Below, piece after piece: positions 36,947 through 51,314 of a stretch of DNA of 64,000 bases (positions within the stretch are counted from its first letter, which is position 1; the number at the start of each line of letters is the position of its first letter). Source of the stretch: Warburgia ugandensis (lineage: Eukaryota > Streptophyta > Magnoliopsida > Canellales > Canellaceae); the NCBI GenBank assembly GCA_035236585.1, contig CP141126.1, positions 67,433,414 to 67,497,413 of the forward strand, in the 5' to 3' direction. The translations under genes and the position numbers were made by a program. The notes under the pieces were generated by a model. That model saw nothing but the letters and a program-made list of their open reading frames with translations. It did not search any database and was not told where the DNA came from.

Positions 36947-37726
36947 TTGTTATTTGGTGGTGAAGTGAAAAGTGATCAAAAGGTGGGAAAAACTTCAAAA
37001 TTGGAGGACTCGCATCCTATTGGTTCATATGCCAAATTATCCTAATAAGATTTCCCTTAATTATCTTCAAAATATAATTTAAAATCTCATGGATAATCCT
37101 CTTAAATTTCATCCAATCCTAGCCTTCCATTTAATTCAGCTTACTGGCCTAGATGGCTATTTTTGAAGGCTTCATTGGCTAGGATTCGTGCCTGGCTTTT
37201 GGAAGCTTTCTTAGCTCCATCCCTTGGCTTGAGTGGCTTGAATTCCTTAGCTTCCCACCTTCTCTAATAGCTTATATGGATAAGGTGGATTAAGTGGCTT
37301 CCATGCAAAGGTGGTGGGAATGCATGGCTTATTTGATGGGCCACTTTAGCCATATTTAGCTCCTTTAATTGCATCCATTTCTAGTCCACAAGATGATCTT
37401 GCCCTTTGGTTTCATGTTAGATTGATGATTCTTAGGTTTTGACTTAATCTTCAATGTTCATCTTGATTGATCTCGGTCGTCGAATTATCATCTCTCTTCC
37501 TATAAAAGATAAAAAGTTCTAATTAAATCTTATAAAAACATGATTAATCTCATACATTCCTTGGATTAGCTTCTAAACCTACAAAATATTAATTTTTTGG
37601 GTCATTAAGTCAAAAATGCATGTGTTATGAATTTTGGTCTAAAAATCCTAATTTATCCTTATAAGTTGTAATGCATGGATAACTAATTAGATAGTTTTTA
37701 TGCAAAATTAAACACTTATCATGAAA

Positions 37727-38078
37727 CTACCCAACATATTGATCCTCAAAGAGTGTTGGTCAATCCATCTCCTGAAGCCCCTAGTTGTTGGCTAGAGAAG
37801 AAGGATTCAATTATGCCAAGCTTGCCTTAAAATGAGGAGACATCAAAATCGTGCAAGATCCACATCAACCCCCTCCCATCAAATACTCATGGGAAAATTT
37901 CTAGGACACATGGACAACAATAAGAAACTTATGAGAACCAAGCAAAATATGAAAGCAAACACAAGCCTAAGGTAAGATCCCTTGCCTCATCCATAGACAA
38001 CTTATCCCAGACATATCTCCAACCCATTATACTACTTAGGAGACCTGAGGGCATGATATAGGTTGGTAGGTATAGATA
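37727..38078. other. Unassigned DNA between two LTRs
   Basis: It separates the solo LTR (and its TGAAA flank) from the 3' LTR of Athila-like element 2. No domain or RNA gene is recognised. Confidence 0.5.
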
Positions 38079-40191
38079 TGTTTTAAAATAACCAGAAACA
38101 CATAGATCTATTATATTATAAACAGCGCAAGTATGAGTCGATCCTACAAGGACTCAATTTTGTGAATTTATGGAATTTTAATTCAAATCTATATTAAACT
38201 ATCTTAACTTGGAAAATGAATGAATGACAAATTATATAATAAATCTTGCAATATTAAAAGACAATAAATTAATCAAATTCTAAGCCTAGGGTTTCAGAAT
38301 CCACCACACTAAAATTATATATATTCAAAATTAAGCAATATAGATTTTATACTAGTCATGTTAGTAAAGCTACAACAAATTAAAATCACGAAATATATGA
38401 TTGTTAAAAGCTCTAATTTGGAGATTTCCTCAATCTTAGAATTTCACATAATTTAGTATATTTTTCAAAGCATAACTTATCTTTTTAGGACAAAAATTAT
38501 CTAGGACTTTTATATACGAAATTAACTAATCTACCATTTTTAATATCTAAACTATAGGAGATACATGATATTTCCTATGAAAAGAATATTGAGTATGTAA
38601 ATTAGCTTGCTAACCCTTAAAATTTTATTTAAGCACTTTTTAAATTTAAAATTACTTAACATGAATATTCTAAAACTGGTGTAGTTTCATCTTAACCCTA
38701 GAAAAAAAAAAAAAAAAATTCTAGTTACTCATATTAATTCCAAAACTTGTACTAAGATTTACAACTAAAAACATATTCTAAAGAATGATTACAAGCAATT
38801 AAAGTAACCACTAACTTCCTAACTAAAATAAACACTACAACATTAAATTTAACCCAAACTAATACTTATCACATAACAAGAAATGACTATAACAAAAAGC
38901 CAAAGTAAAGCATATTCAATTAAAGACAAAAATACACAACCATTAGTTAACAAATAAACATTCATTAAACTAGATTTAAAGGATTACAACGATGTCAATG
39001 CAAGAATTAACAAAATAAAAAATAAACTCCCCTAATGAAAAGAATTGCCAACTTCCTTGCCATTACACTTGATGAATATTGCCTTCAAGTCCTCTCCAAA
39101 CTACACTACAGACTTCAATCATCAACCACACAATTGCTTTCTACTTGTTGATTCAGTCAATAAGTAGATGGGATACCACCCAATAGCCACAACCTAAGGA
39201 AATCAATTCACTCCATCATCACACCATCCTACTTCTAAGTGAATGAGAAAGAAAGATGGGAATATAGGATTGTGTGTGAAAGTTTAAGAAGGGGGAAAGG
39301 ATGGCTTATGCATTGAAGAGCAAGAGAAAATGGAAGGAGAGTGGTGTGTGTGGATGTCTTAGGATCAGGATGGAGTGTTTATGTGTAGAAAGATAAGAGA
39401 GATGGGAATGAAATATGGAGCATTGAAGGTGAAGAAAAGGATGCATGAAAGGATAGATGTATGCATGGTTGGGAGTGAGATATGGAAGGGGTTAAGGTGT
39501 TTGCATTGAGGTGAGAGATATGTAGAGATGGGTTATGTGTTAAAGAACAAAGAAAGAGGGAGAGATGAGCTGAAGAGGATGCATTGAAGGCCAAGAGAGG
39601 ATGATGGGATGGGGATGTTTGGAAGGGGAATGGATTAGAAGTAAGTGTGTTGCTTCCTTTCTTCTTCTCCTTTACTATATGATCGTGGGCAGCCTTGGGG
39701 ATGTAAGAGCTCCTCTCTTTCTTTCTTCTTCTTCCCCTCACATTGAAACCACAAAGGGGGAATATCCATGTTGCATTGAATGTCCTCTCTACTTAATTCC
39801 ATGCCCAAGTCTATGGACAAAACCCCATTGGTTGAGGAAGTTTCCCTCTCACATCCTTTATAAATCATGCCTAGCCCTCCTTTCCTCTCTTATCACTTAT
39901 TTCCTTCAACCAAAAGATCATGTATGGCTACCAAGAAAAGTCCTTATCTCTTTCTTTCTATACTTAGGATCATGCATAACCTAGGATGGATGGCCTAGAG
40001 TTTGTTGAAGTCTTATCACTCCTTTAGTCTCTCCTTAACCCACCATTTTTCTGTCCTCCATTAGAATCCCATGTTCCACTATGCCCACCTTTATTTTCTC
40101 CTTAAAAACCTGGAACTCTTGAAATCACGTTGAATTCTCCTTGAAAAATAGTGGGAAAAACACCAAAATTTTCTCCACCAATAGCAATCAA

Positions 40192-40194
<3 letters not shown>

Positions 40195-40248
<54 letters not shown>
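40195..40248. repeat. (TC)27 microsatellite followed by an AC tract
   Basis: A pure TC run of 54 bases, followed by ACATACACACACACACACAC to 40268. It lies inside the Athila 3' LTR. Confidence 0.95.
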
Positions 40249-40251
<3 letters not shown>

Positions 40252-40590
40252 TACACACACACACACACTTCATTCCCTCTATTCCACCCTAACATTCCCT
40301 TGATTCTCTAATGGAAAACACTTCTATTTGGAGACTTACTAGGATAGCCCTAATTGAGGATGAATCCTAGCCATTCCTTCCTTAAAAGGCTTGATGAAAA
40401 AGAGTTGTATATTTTCCATTAATTTTCTTCTCAACTCCATGTTTTTCTTCCTTGAATTTCTGCTTAAATTTCTAATACAAATCACACATAAGATAGTGTG
40501 GCACATCTCCTTCCATGTAGTAAAACATGGATTCCATAGGTGGGTCCCTCTCTTGAGTTAGTAAGTGAGAGAAAGTAATATGCATGCAGA

Positions 40591-40656
40591 CCCAGGTCTC
40601 TAATTAGTTTCACTTCAACCAGGCCCAGGTCTCTAATTAGTTTCACTTCAACCAAA
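40591..40656. repeat. 33-bp tandem duplication
   Basis: Two copies starting CCCAGGTCTCTAATTAG (40591-40623 and 40624-40656) are identical except for the last two bases. The near identity suggests a recent event. Confidence 0.92.
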
Positions 40657-41062
40657 CTCTATACATGGGGCTCATTGTATAGCAGTCTAGCTTCACTCAA
40701 AAGCTCTCCAAGGTAGTGGGTTTGCATGCATGGCAAGTTTTTCATCTTATATTTTGGTAGTGACACCATCTTTTGGGCGAATAGGTTGGTCGATGCTTTA
40801 GGGTTTTCGAGATATCTAAATTTGATAATGACACCCCAATAGAAATCTGAACTTCTTGACTTCCTAGTTCTTAACATGTGGTTCCATGATGATGCTTGAA
40901 TGGTACAACAGCTCTCTTTTAGAGTTTTAAGTTGCCGAAAATGTGCACTTTTCTCAATTCTACCATGATCAAAATAAACCCTATATAGTGATAAATTAAG
41001 CAATCCAAGGGTCAAAAATGCTAACTCTAGGGATATTATATGTACTATATATGTGTGTATCA

Positions 41063-41090
41063 AATACCACCATACTTTCATTTTGCTAGT
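41063..41090 (-). other. Polypurine-tract region of Athila-like element 2 (decayed)
   Basis: The minus reading CAAAATGAAAGTATGGTGG precedes the LTR start. It sits at the same place, and next to the same CTAGTCC sequence, as the tract at 8244 in element 1. Confidence 0.5.
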
Positions 41091-43043
<1,953 letters not shown>

Positions 43044-46000
43044 TTGAGCACTGTTAAAGTCAGAATGGCCAAAACCCTATGTTAAACTCCAACTCAAATG
43101 AGGGTGAAAAGGTGGCACTTGTCAAATTCAAGCACAATTGCACACATGTCACCACCTTTGAAAGCTTATGAAAGAAGATAAATTCATATACATTGGAATC
43201 ATATATAATCAAAGCTTCTTGGAAGAAAAACAAGAATGGGAACGCATGAAGACTTTTCACTTATTTTCTCTCTCCTAATCAACCAAAAGGATGAAGAATC
43301 AACCAATTAGAAGATGTCCCATCCAAACAAGATATTGAAGCATAATTGGTGCACATGACATATGAAGATCTTCAAGAATAAGGTCATTTATCCCAGGGCA
43401 ATCCAATCTAATAGTGGAGAAGGGATGAAGTTTAAAGAAGGTTTACATGTCATAAATGGATTCCATCCATTCAAGCAAAGGTAGGTATGATGTATGTGCT
43501 ATGATTTAAGTGAAGCAAATAAAGAAATCCCAGCCACCTTTTCTATGTTGAATAAGTCAAACCAAAACCCTAGGAAAAGGAAGATCTCAGCCATCCAATC
43601 TTATCCAATGGTCCATGCATCCTAGGGTTTCTAAATCACTCACACACACATCCATATGCATTCCATGCCCCACCCTCCTTAGGACTTTCTAAATATGAAA
43701 AAGCCTAGATTTTTCCACCAACATAACATTTCTTTCACATTTCTCCCCACCAATTTCTTTTCCTACTTATTCCTTATCTTTTCCTCTCTTTTTTTTTTTT
43801 CTTTTTTCTTATTTTCCATCGCCAGTTTCCCATAATGAAAATCATGCCTCGCTTTCCTCCAACAACCAGTTTCCTTCCTTTATTCCTAAGCTACCTCCTT
43901 AGTCCCTTTTTTAATTCTTTCTTTTTCCCACTTATTCCTTTATGTCTTTAGGCTTTCCTATTCCTTTCTCTTTCCCTTACCATCTTATTTCTTCCATTCT
44001 CATCTCCCATTCCTATATTTGAATCCCACACCCCTGTCTAGCCCTTAGTTTGATTTTAACTAAAATGGCTTGATCTACACGCATAAATTCCCTTAACCCT
44101 CATACTAGAAATCTATAAATAAGGGTGTTATGAATAGGGTTATCATCTTTTAACATTCCCTAGAGCTTAAAGCTAAATCAACGGAGAAACAGAGGGAGAA
44201 AGATCACCCAAACCCAAGCTCCATTCAAGCTTTCATGGTTCAAATTCTATGGAGTAAAAGTAGGGTCTCAACCTAGTCCAATTCCTTTTCTTGCTTCTTT
44301 TTGTTTTTATTTCTCTACCATATTGTATCTCTTCCATTCACCTTCTTCAAGCATGAATTCATTTAGGTTTTGCTTAGATTAGATTGATTGTGCATCATCC
44401 TTTATGCTTCCTTAGCATACATGCATAGTTACTTTATAGTTTCCCTTAGTTTTCATATTGATTTCTTATCTTTACTAGCTTTGCATATTGATTTCTCAAT
44501 ACATTCCATCCAAATTAATGGATGCATATTTTTTGTAAGGTACATGCTTGGCATCTTAGCATCATGTTTAGGTTGCATTCATGATATTTTTGAGGGTAAA
44601 ACTTATTTCCTAAAGTTGTCTTTTACTTTGTAGATCTAGTTTGTAGTGTAGCTTTAGGGTAGTTTCTAATTTTGAATTTCATGTTAGAACTTAGATCCCT
44701 TTTTAGCTTTAAAAACTTTCTAATTTTCTTTTCGTTCATCTTAGGAATGTTTTAGGATTAGTTTAGGTCTATTTTTGAAAGTATTTGCGTGGTACATTCT
44801 TAGAATTAGTACTTTCCTAATTTAGAAACCCATGTTTGACTTTCTAATTCCCTTTGCTTACTTTCTAGGATTACTGTAGGAGCTTTATTCATGTTAATTC
44901 ATTAGATTTATAAAGATTTATTATTTTAGAAAGTCATGTAAATTCACAGATCTTAGTTTCATTTAGTAAGCATCATCACTTTCTAATTCACATACACACA
45001 CATGCGTAAGAGCACACATGGAATTTTCCATGCTAAGATAGTTTCCATTTTCCACTTCCACATCTTCCACACTTTCCTTCATCCATTCACATTGTTACCA
45101 TGTTCTAATTTCATCACTTTCTATTTTCATGCTTCATACACCCACTTTCTAATTTTAGGTTCATGCATAATCCTTGTTAGTTAGCATTCTTGCATCATTC
45201 CACTTTCTTTCTTTCTAATTCCTTTTTAGGAAATTGGACTAAGAAAAAGGAAAGGATTCTTAGAAATAGGGAAACTTTCTAATTTCTTAATTAAGGTTGA
45301 GGAAAATATGCAAATTTAATCATAAGCCACCTAGGTTCCTAGCTAAGGGCTTCATCTTGGAGGGTAGGAATACACCGTATACCTATTTCTTACTTCATCT
45401 TGTAAGGCTAGGAATGGGTGAGTCCTAAAATAAGGTCCATTGTCTCCAATTTGTTTTCTTTTCTTCTATTTCATGTTTAAGGAAGGAAGCCTCCTCTATG
45501 GTTCAACTTCCTAAAGATGAATGACCTCTAAACCCCTCTTTATCTAAACTCTCTGATGTTTCCCTCTTTCTTTTAAGAGTTTTTGACATAGGAAAAATGC
45601 AATAACTTTTTCTATTTTCCTTTTCATCATTCTTCTTTCTTTCTTAGGTGGTGATTGTTTAGGGAAAAAGTGTTAGGATTCCTCTTTTCTCTGCTGCCAT
45701 AATACTTCATTCCTAAGAATCAATTAATGGGATTTACCAGTTTAGAGCATCTTGGGATATAGAGGATGAAAAGCTTGGTGGTAATTTAGTGTATTTTGGG
45801 TTGAAAAGAAGTGTACAAGCTCTCATTGAATGACACAACATGTGGGTCCTATAGCAAATTTAAGCTCAAATTTGAAGGACATTTTTTTTCTTATTTGCAT
45901 GCTTCCTTTTCATTGCTTGTGTAACATTTTCTTGTAATTTGGCCATAAATGAAATTGTTCTTTCTCCTTTTTATTATTAATGTGTTCCTTACTTTAATTT

Positions 46001-46471
46001 CTAATTAATGTAGTTTTAGATAGTTACTTTAATGTGTAGTTACTTATAGTTTAGATAGTTTCCTTAATTCCTAGTTAATTGTAGTTTTAGATAGTTTCCT
46101 TTTCTAATTGATGGTAATTTTAGGAAGTTTCTTTTTTCTAATTAGTTACCATTTTAGAAATTTTACTAATTTATTTGCCTTGTTTATTTAGATAGGTTCT
46201 TAGTTTTCTTAATTACTTGCTTTCTAATTTAGGATTTACTTTTTAGTTGCTTAGTGTAGATGTATCCTTTTTAGTAGTTTCCTTTTGAATTAGTTGCTTG
46301 CCTTTAGTTTTATATGTAAATGTCCTTCACTTGAATGATTGGCTAAGTTAAAGTAAGATGACCTAAATTCTAATTAACTCTTGTTTATCAAAGAGTCTTC
46401 ATGGGATCAACCCATATTTGGCGATTCTATACTTCAATAGAGTCATGCACTTACAGTAATTACTTAAGACA
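43044..46471 (+). mobile_element. Athila-type LTR on the plus strand, probably solo
   Basis: The start TTGAGCACTGTTAAAG resembles the family start TGATAAGTGTTTAA. The end has GGGATCAACCCATATTTGGCG then TACTTAAGACA, the reverse-complement counterpart of the 38079 LTR start. Length is about 3.4 kb, like the solo LTR at 24503. CTTTCTAATTTT-type DNA (44680-46300) is the reverse complement of the AAATTAGAAAG-type DNA of the minus-strand LTRs. It interrupts element 2 between its 3' noncoding DNA and integrase. The flanks GATCA and CATCA match in four of five bases, so the target duplication is only suggestive. Confidence 0.6.
44114..44121 (+). promoter_or_regulatory. Candidate TATA box of the plus-strand Athila-type LTR
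   Basis: TATAAATA, preceded by a long pyrimidine-rich stretch (43670-44050), about one third into the LTR. This is a plausible core promoter position. Confidence 0.5.
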
Positions 46472-46639
46472 CATCAAATACCATGGACAAATAATAAAGC
46501 TAAGAGATAATGGTAGGAAGAAGTGTACCTGCAAGCCAATGATAGCTTATAAATCTTTCGATGTGAACATTCTGATAAAATACAATGAATGTGGATGTAG
46601 ATGAACATGCAACACTCACTAATGACTTTACAAGACTTG

Positions 46640-47163
46640 AAATCTAAACAAATGAGATATAACAGTCATGCAGTGGAGTCATTCCAAATAAATAGTATCT
46701 TTGAGGGGAACTTCCTCCTCCTTATCAAGGTTCCCAAGTTCAAAGAAAGGTTTTAAATGATGACCATTGACCTTGGAAATGACTCCACCTTTCTCAATAT
46801 TGACCACCCCATAAGGATAAACAGTACAAACTATGCAAGGGCCAGTCCGTCAAGATCTCAATTTTCCTGGAAAAAGATGCAATTGAGAGTTGTATAAAAA
46901 GACCTTTTGATTAGGTAGAAAAGATTTTCTCATAATATTCCTATCAAGAACCAATTTCATGTGTTCCTTATATTGTTTTGTAGTTTCATATGCATCTCTC
47001 CTAATCTCCTCCAACTCTTAGAGTTGGAGTTTCCTGTGGGCATCTACTTTGTCAAAATTAAAGTCAAGTTATTTAATTGCCCAATATGTTTGTTCTCTAA
47101 CTCAATAAGCAAGTGGCAAACCTGTGGGCATCTGCTTTGTCAAAATTAAAGTCAAGTTATTTA
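46640..47163 (-). pseudogene. Integrase C-terminal region of Athila-like element 2 (fossil)
   Basis: The minus strand parallels 10640-11050 of element 1 step by step: the CACCCCATAAGGATAAAC block (46807), the AAGATCTCAATTTTCCTGG block (46852), GATGCAATTGAGAGTTGTAT, and GCCCAATATG (47078). The integrase core itself is not present on this side of the insertion. Confidence 0.7.
47033..47163. repeat. 43-bp direct duplication at an insertion border
   Basis: 47033-47075 and 47121-47163 are the same 43 bases (CCTGTGGGCATCT(A/G)CTTTG... to GTCAAGTTATTTA) with one difference, 88 bases apart. The second copy ends exactly where the sequence changes to the GC-rich block at 47164. Confidence 0.92.
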
Positions 47164-48810
47164 AAGCATCTCCAAGCTCACTCTCCACGTGCGATGCCGT
47201 CTCGGGAAAACGACTGCACGATAGCGTCAGTCCTGGTAACGCATTACGGCATGCGTCCTAGTGATTGGAGCGCGCTAACCCGTCCGCCCGACAGATCATA
47301 GCCATCCGTTTTGCTGGGCCCAGATCAAATCTGGACCCTCGGAACGACTATGAACTTCAGTCCTTAATTGTGGAGTCATCGGAACTCCAAATTAAGATCG
47401 GAAAGAAGCTATGGAAAGCTTGTAATATCTATTTCCTTCTGAAATTGTAAAATTGATCAAATGCTACAAGAAACTTTTTGTTTTTAGGAATTAAGTTTCT
47501 AATTTTCATGATCTTCAAGATCTGAGATGATCAGATCTTGGGGATCTAATGCAATGATGATATAATGTTGCAATCAAGTAATATCCATGATTTATTTTGA
47601 TAGATCTAACATAAAATGAGGAATCTACCCTTTATGGTAGAAAAAACCTAAAAGTACAAAGGGACCTACTTGATCAATAAGATCAAGCATGATCAGACCC
47701 TTGGGATAGATGGAATGAATTGGATTATGATATGAAATCTAGTGAGATCATGGATTAAATGTGACAAAAACAAATGGATATGATCTTTGGACCATAATGA
47801 AGTAAAAGCTCTAAACGTAATTAAAACCCTTGATCTAAAGGAAAAGATCTAAAATCTAATGGTTGGATCATAAGTAAAAGTTTCTAATAATCTCAATTTA
47901 ATTAGTTTACTTGTCTGTTTTTGAGATAGAATGGTAAATGTGATTTAAGTTACAAATTAGGAAGCATGATAGTGTAATTCTTTAATTTTGGCATGCTATG
48001 CTCTAAATGTCTTAGATTGTTATAATAGGTTTGTAAATTTAATTATCTTAGGGCCATGATAGTTTGAATTTAAGATTTAAGCATGATTCCATTAGATTAC
48101 TAGTCAAATTTCATGTATTTCGTAACTTAGGATCATGCTAGTTTAAGTATAGTTTTATTCCATTAGGTTAAGTTACATTCATAGGAAGCATGTTAGTATA
48201 AATAGTTGTTAAATTTATATTGGATTTATGATTTAAAGTTTATGATTTAATTGTTGTCAAATTTTATTAGTAGATTCAATTATTAAGTAGTTGTTAAGAT
48301 ATAATGACCATAAATCACTAAAAATGTAAACTAATGGAATATAGAGATTCATGGACAATTAAGATGAGTGAATGACTTTGACTTAATGATAGTAAGGGCT
48401 ATAGTTAGTAGGACAATATAAGGATTATCAAATCTTTGGCCCAAACTAAGAGAATATTAAACCCCATCAATGACATTTTAAATGTTCATGGATTTAATTA
48501 AAATCAATTAGAAAGAGTACTTAGGGTTAAAATGCTCATAGGAACCTTATGAAAACTTGGGCTAAGGTCACTCTAGTGAATGTTGAACATGGTAGTTAAG
48601 GGGGTTCTTTAATAGTGCCTCGCTCTTTCCTTACCCTTCATTGACATTTGTGAGGTCTAAATGCCTCCTTACATGAGGATTGAAGTAACTACCTCGTATT
48701 CATCTATTCAGCTAGTAAGCCTTAGACAATTGGAAAAAAGATGAGTTGTCTAGACTTAGGATGAAATAAGCCATCTTCAACCACTAAAACACTAACTAGT
48801 TGAATAATAC

Positions 48811-48831
48811 TAATAATAATAATAATAATAA
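48811..48831. repeat. (TAA)7 microsatellite
   Basis: Seven TAA triplets inside the Tekay-related LTR block. Confidence 0.9.
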
Positions 48832-48879
48832 GAGCATAAAAGGTTAGTAAATTATCTAATCCTAATAAAAGTTATATGT

Positions 48880-49330
48880 AAGATAAGGATGATCAAATAA
48901 GATCCATAGGATCTTGAATGATCAAGAACAATAAGAATCTTAATGTCATATTTTATTGTGTACCTATATATGTATGTTGTAGATAAATCTAGATAGAGAA
49001 TCCAAACCCTTGATCAAATATGATTCAAGGAAGAGAACCAAGATCATCCTCCTTAGGGATGATCAAACAACTAAACTTAGATCAAAGAAGAACTAGATGA
49101 TAGAAGAACTAAGCCCTTGATCTTTACCAACAAGTATAAATTGTTTATCAAAGGATCTATGAAAGATCAAGATCAAAGAAAAGGAATACACAAAGACTTA
49201 GATTAGAAAATACTTAGATCTAAAAGATTAGAAGATCATTCTAACCGTCAGATCTATTGATCAATACTATCCGAGGAAGATAGATCATGATAGGACATAA
49301 GATCTAGATCTTTTATAACAAAGGACAAGA
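48880..49330. repeat. GATC-dense stretch
   Basis: About 18-20 GATC tetramers occur in 450 bases, mostly as AAGATC, TGATCA or AGATCT, far above the two or so expected at this composition. A second GATC-rich patch lies at 47510-47900. No clear unit length is visible. Confidence 0.65.
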
Positions 49331-51314
49331 TTAGACAAATAATATAGATAGGATAAAAAATATAGGATTATTCAGATTGCATAAATATTGACAGTATGTA
49401 AGGATTTACAAATTTCATATGTCAATCAAGATCATGGAAGATTTGAAGAGATGAATCACTACTTTAACGTATGAGGATTTTATGAATGCATCTACATGAG
49501 AAATTCATGTCGAATACATAATCTTATGTCTGGAAATGTTGACAAGTATAATGTAAATACTTGTATTAAATCCATTGAAAACCCTTATGATCCAACCAAA
49601 ACACATATGAAATGGTAAGTTAGAATTGAGGAAAACCCTAAATGAATAGGGAACTAGAAGGTATTCCAGCCATAGATAAATAGACAAATTGTTTCATAGG
49701 TATAAAATCAATACATGGGAATCATTCATATAGAATGGTAATCCCTAAACTTATATGATCATGGGCATCATTCATTGTAAATGATGATTCCTAAGTTTGA
49801 AGTGAAATCCTATCCTCGATATAAGAATACCAAAATACGAGGATGATAATATAAATAGACAAGACGTTTGATAAGTAAAAAGATTACTTTATATACAAGC
49901 ATGGAGGCTTGTGGTTTTGTTTTAAACAGGCATATGCCTGGGGATGCTATGCTAAGAGGGTTATGAGGGTTTGGCCACCTGCTCTCCAAAATGTGATATA
50001 GATGATGATACCGTGCCCAAAGAGAGGCAAAATGTTAAGTGGGGTAATTATGGGAAGGCCACCACTGTGACGATCTGTCTCCCCATATATACATGACATA
50101 GATGATTTTCCACACTCAGTATTTGTGGAGTTTGAAAGCAGTTATCCAAGCACGCTGGTATGGATCAGACTGCAACATAGTAGTCCTTTGATGCATGGCA
50201 TAATGAGATGCCGATAATGCCCAAATAAGGGAGTATTTTCCCAGTATAGTCTGGATGTTTTATCAACTCAGTATGGCTAAGTGTGATGATACTGTCCAAA
50301 TGAGGGAGTATTTTCCAGCAGAGTCTAGATGATTAATCAACTCAGTGTATCTAAGTGTGACTATTGATGTTTTGAGATATTAACTATTTTTCTATATATC
50401 TATACGACATATATAGTATGTATGTGTAAGGATGTACATATATGACAAAGTAAAGAGATTGATCCATGAAATGAATGATGGGATTATGAAGTATTATGAT
50501 TATAATGTCAAATTATTATGCTTCTTGAATCCCCTACCAAGCATAGCTTGTTGAGATATTATAAATGTTTGAATGTTTACAATATCTCAGATACAAAGAA
50601 GGAGAATTAGGAGCTCAAGACTTAAGAAGACTTAGAAGAATAATCAATCAGGGTATATCCCTTGAACACATGTATTTTTATTTGAGAGCAATGTATTGTA
50701 TTGAGAGTTTTTATTGTATGATGAGCTTTGGAATTTGGATTATGTAATTTGGACAAGTATTGTATTGATACCCAGGTTGTACTGTGAACCACTAGATGGA
50801 TTCTGGAATTTAATAAAAGTATATTCCTTCAATGCAATTTTACCATGTACAAAATTCTACTTATTTTATGTATGAAGTAATGACTTGGGTTTTATAAAAC
50901 AAGTTCTAAAGAAAAGAATTTTTTCTACTTTGTTTTGCTAATAATTTTTACTAATAAAGGCACCCTGCCTTCGAAAAATGTATTACAAAGTGTTACAAAA
51001 ACCCAGGTCCTCACAGTATATGACTTATCCTTTTTGGACATGTACATGTAATTATTACAATTGGATTGTGATCTATAACTAGTTAGATCTGGGATGCATG
51101 TAATTTTGTTTTAGTTTGATAATAAAAATAAAATCTAGTTATTTCATTTTCTTGGAAGTAAATGACACTCAGGGTTTTCAAAATGAATTCAAAAGAAATA
51201 GATTCTTCTATTACATTGCATTGTTTTTACAAAATTATTTTCAAATAAGGATTAATCCAGGATTAGGAATTAGTATTGCATTTAAAAATGCATATGAAAA
51301 CCCCGGTTGTCACA

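Larger units (their letters stand above)
24503..37721 (-). mobile_element. Athila-type solo LTR, split by a Tekay element
   Basis: The LTR begins TGTTGTGTATTTT at 24503 and ends AACACTTATCA at 37721. It is flanked by TGAAA on both sides (24498-24502 and 37722-37726). Its own sequence is 24503-25553 plus 35392-37721, about 3.38 kb, the rest being the later Tekay insertion. No internal domains of its own flank it, so it is a solo LTR formed by recombination between the two LTRs of a former element. It shares motifs with the LTRs at 2963-5320 and 6391-8243 (TTGGCTGTCAC, GGCTTCCATGCAAAGGTGG, ACACTTATCA). Confidence 0.85.
38079..41062 (-). repeat. 3' LTR of Athila-like element 2
   Basis: It begins TGTTTTAAAATAACC and continues to CGCAAGTATGAGTCGATCC. 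The latter matches the place in the solo LTR start (24503) that reads GTGAGCTCGATCCCAAGTAG. It ends TGTGTGTATCA at 41062, followed by ACCACCATACTTTCATTTTG, which parallels the polypurine-tract junction at 8243. The middle (39240-40250) is pyrimidine/purine biased and gives overlapping open frames on both strands that look fortuitous. Confidence 0.7.
47164..51314 (+). mobile_element. Tekay-related LTR block with two tail-like ends
   Basis: It starts with a GC-rich stretch (47175-47440) unlike its surroundings and continues AT-rich. At 49925-50110 it has motifs in Tekay LTR order: GGGGATGCTATGCTAAG, GGTTTGGCCACCTGC and ACCGTGCCCAAAGAGAGGC. It ends in two tail-like stretches, ACCCAGGTCCTCACA (to 51015) and ACCCCGGTTGTCACA (to 51314), both resembling the Tekay LTR end. 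It splits Athila-like element 2 between integrase and RT. The exact left end and target duplication were not found. Confidence 0.6.

Noticed and set aside
39379-39984. Overlapping open frames of 120-127 residues on both strands
   Set aside because: They lie in the biased middle of an Athila LTR, overlap each other, and show no family motif.
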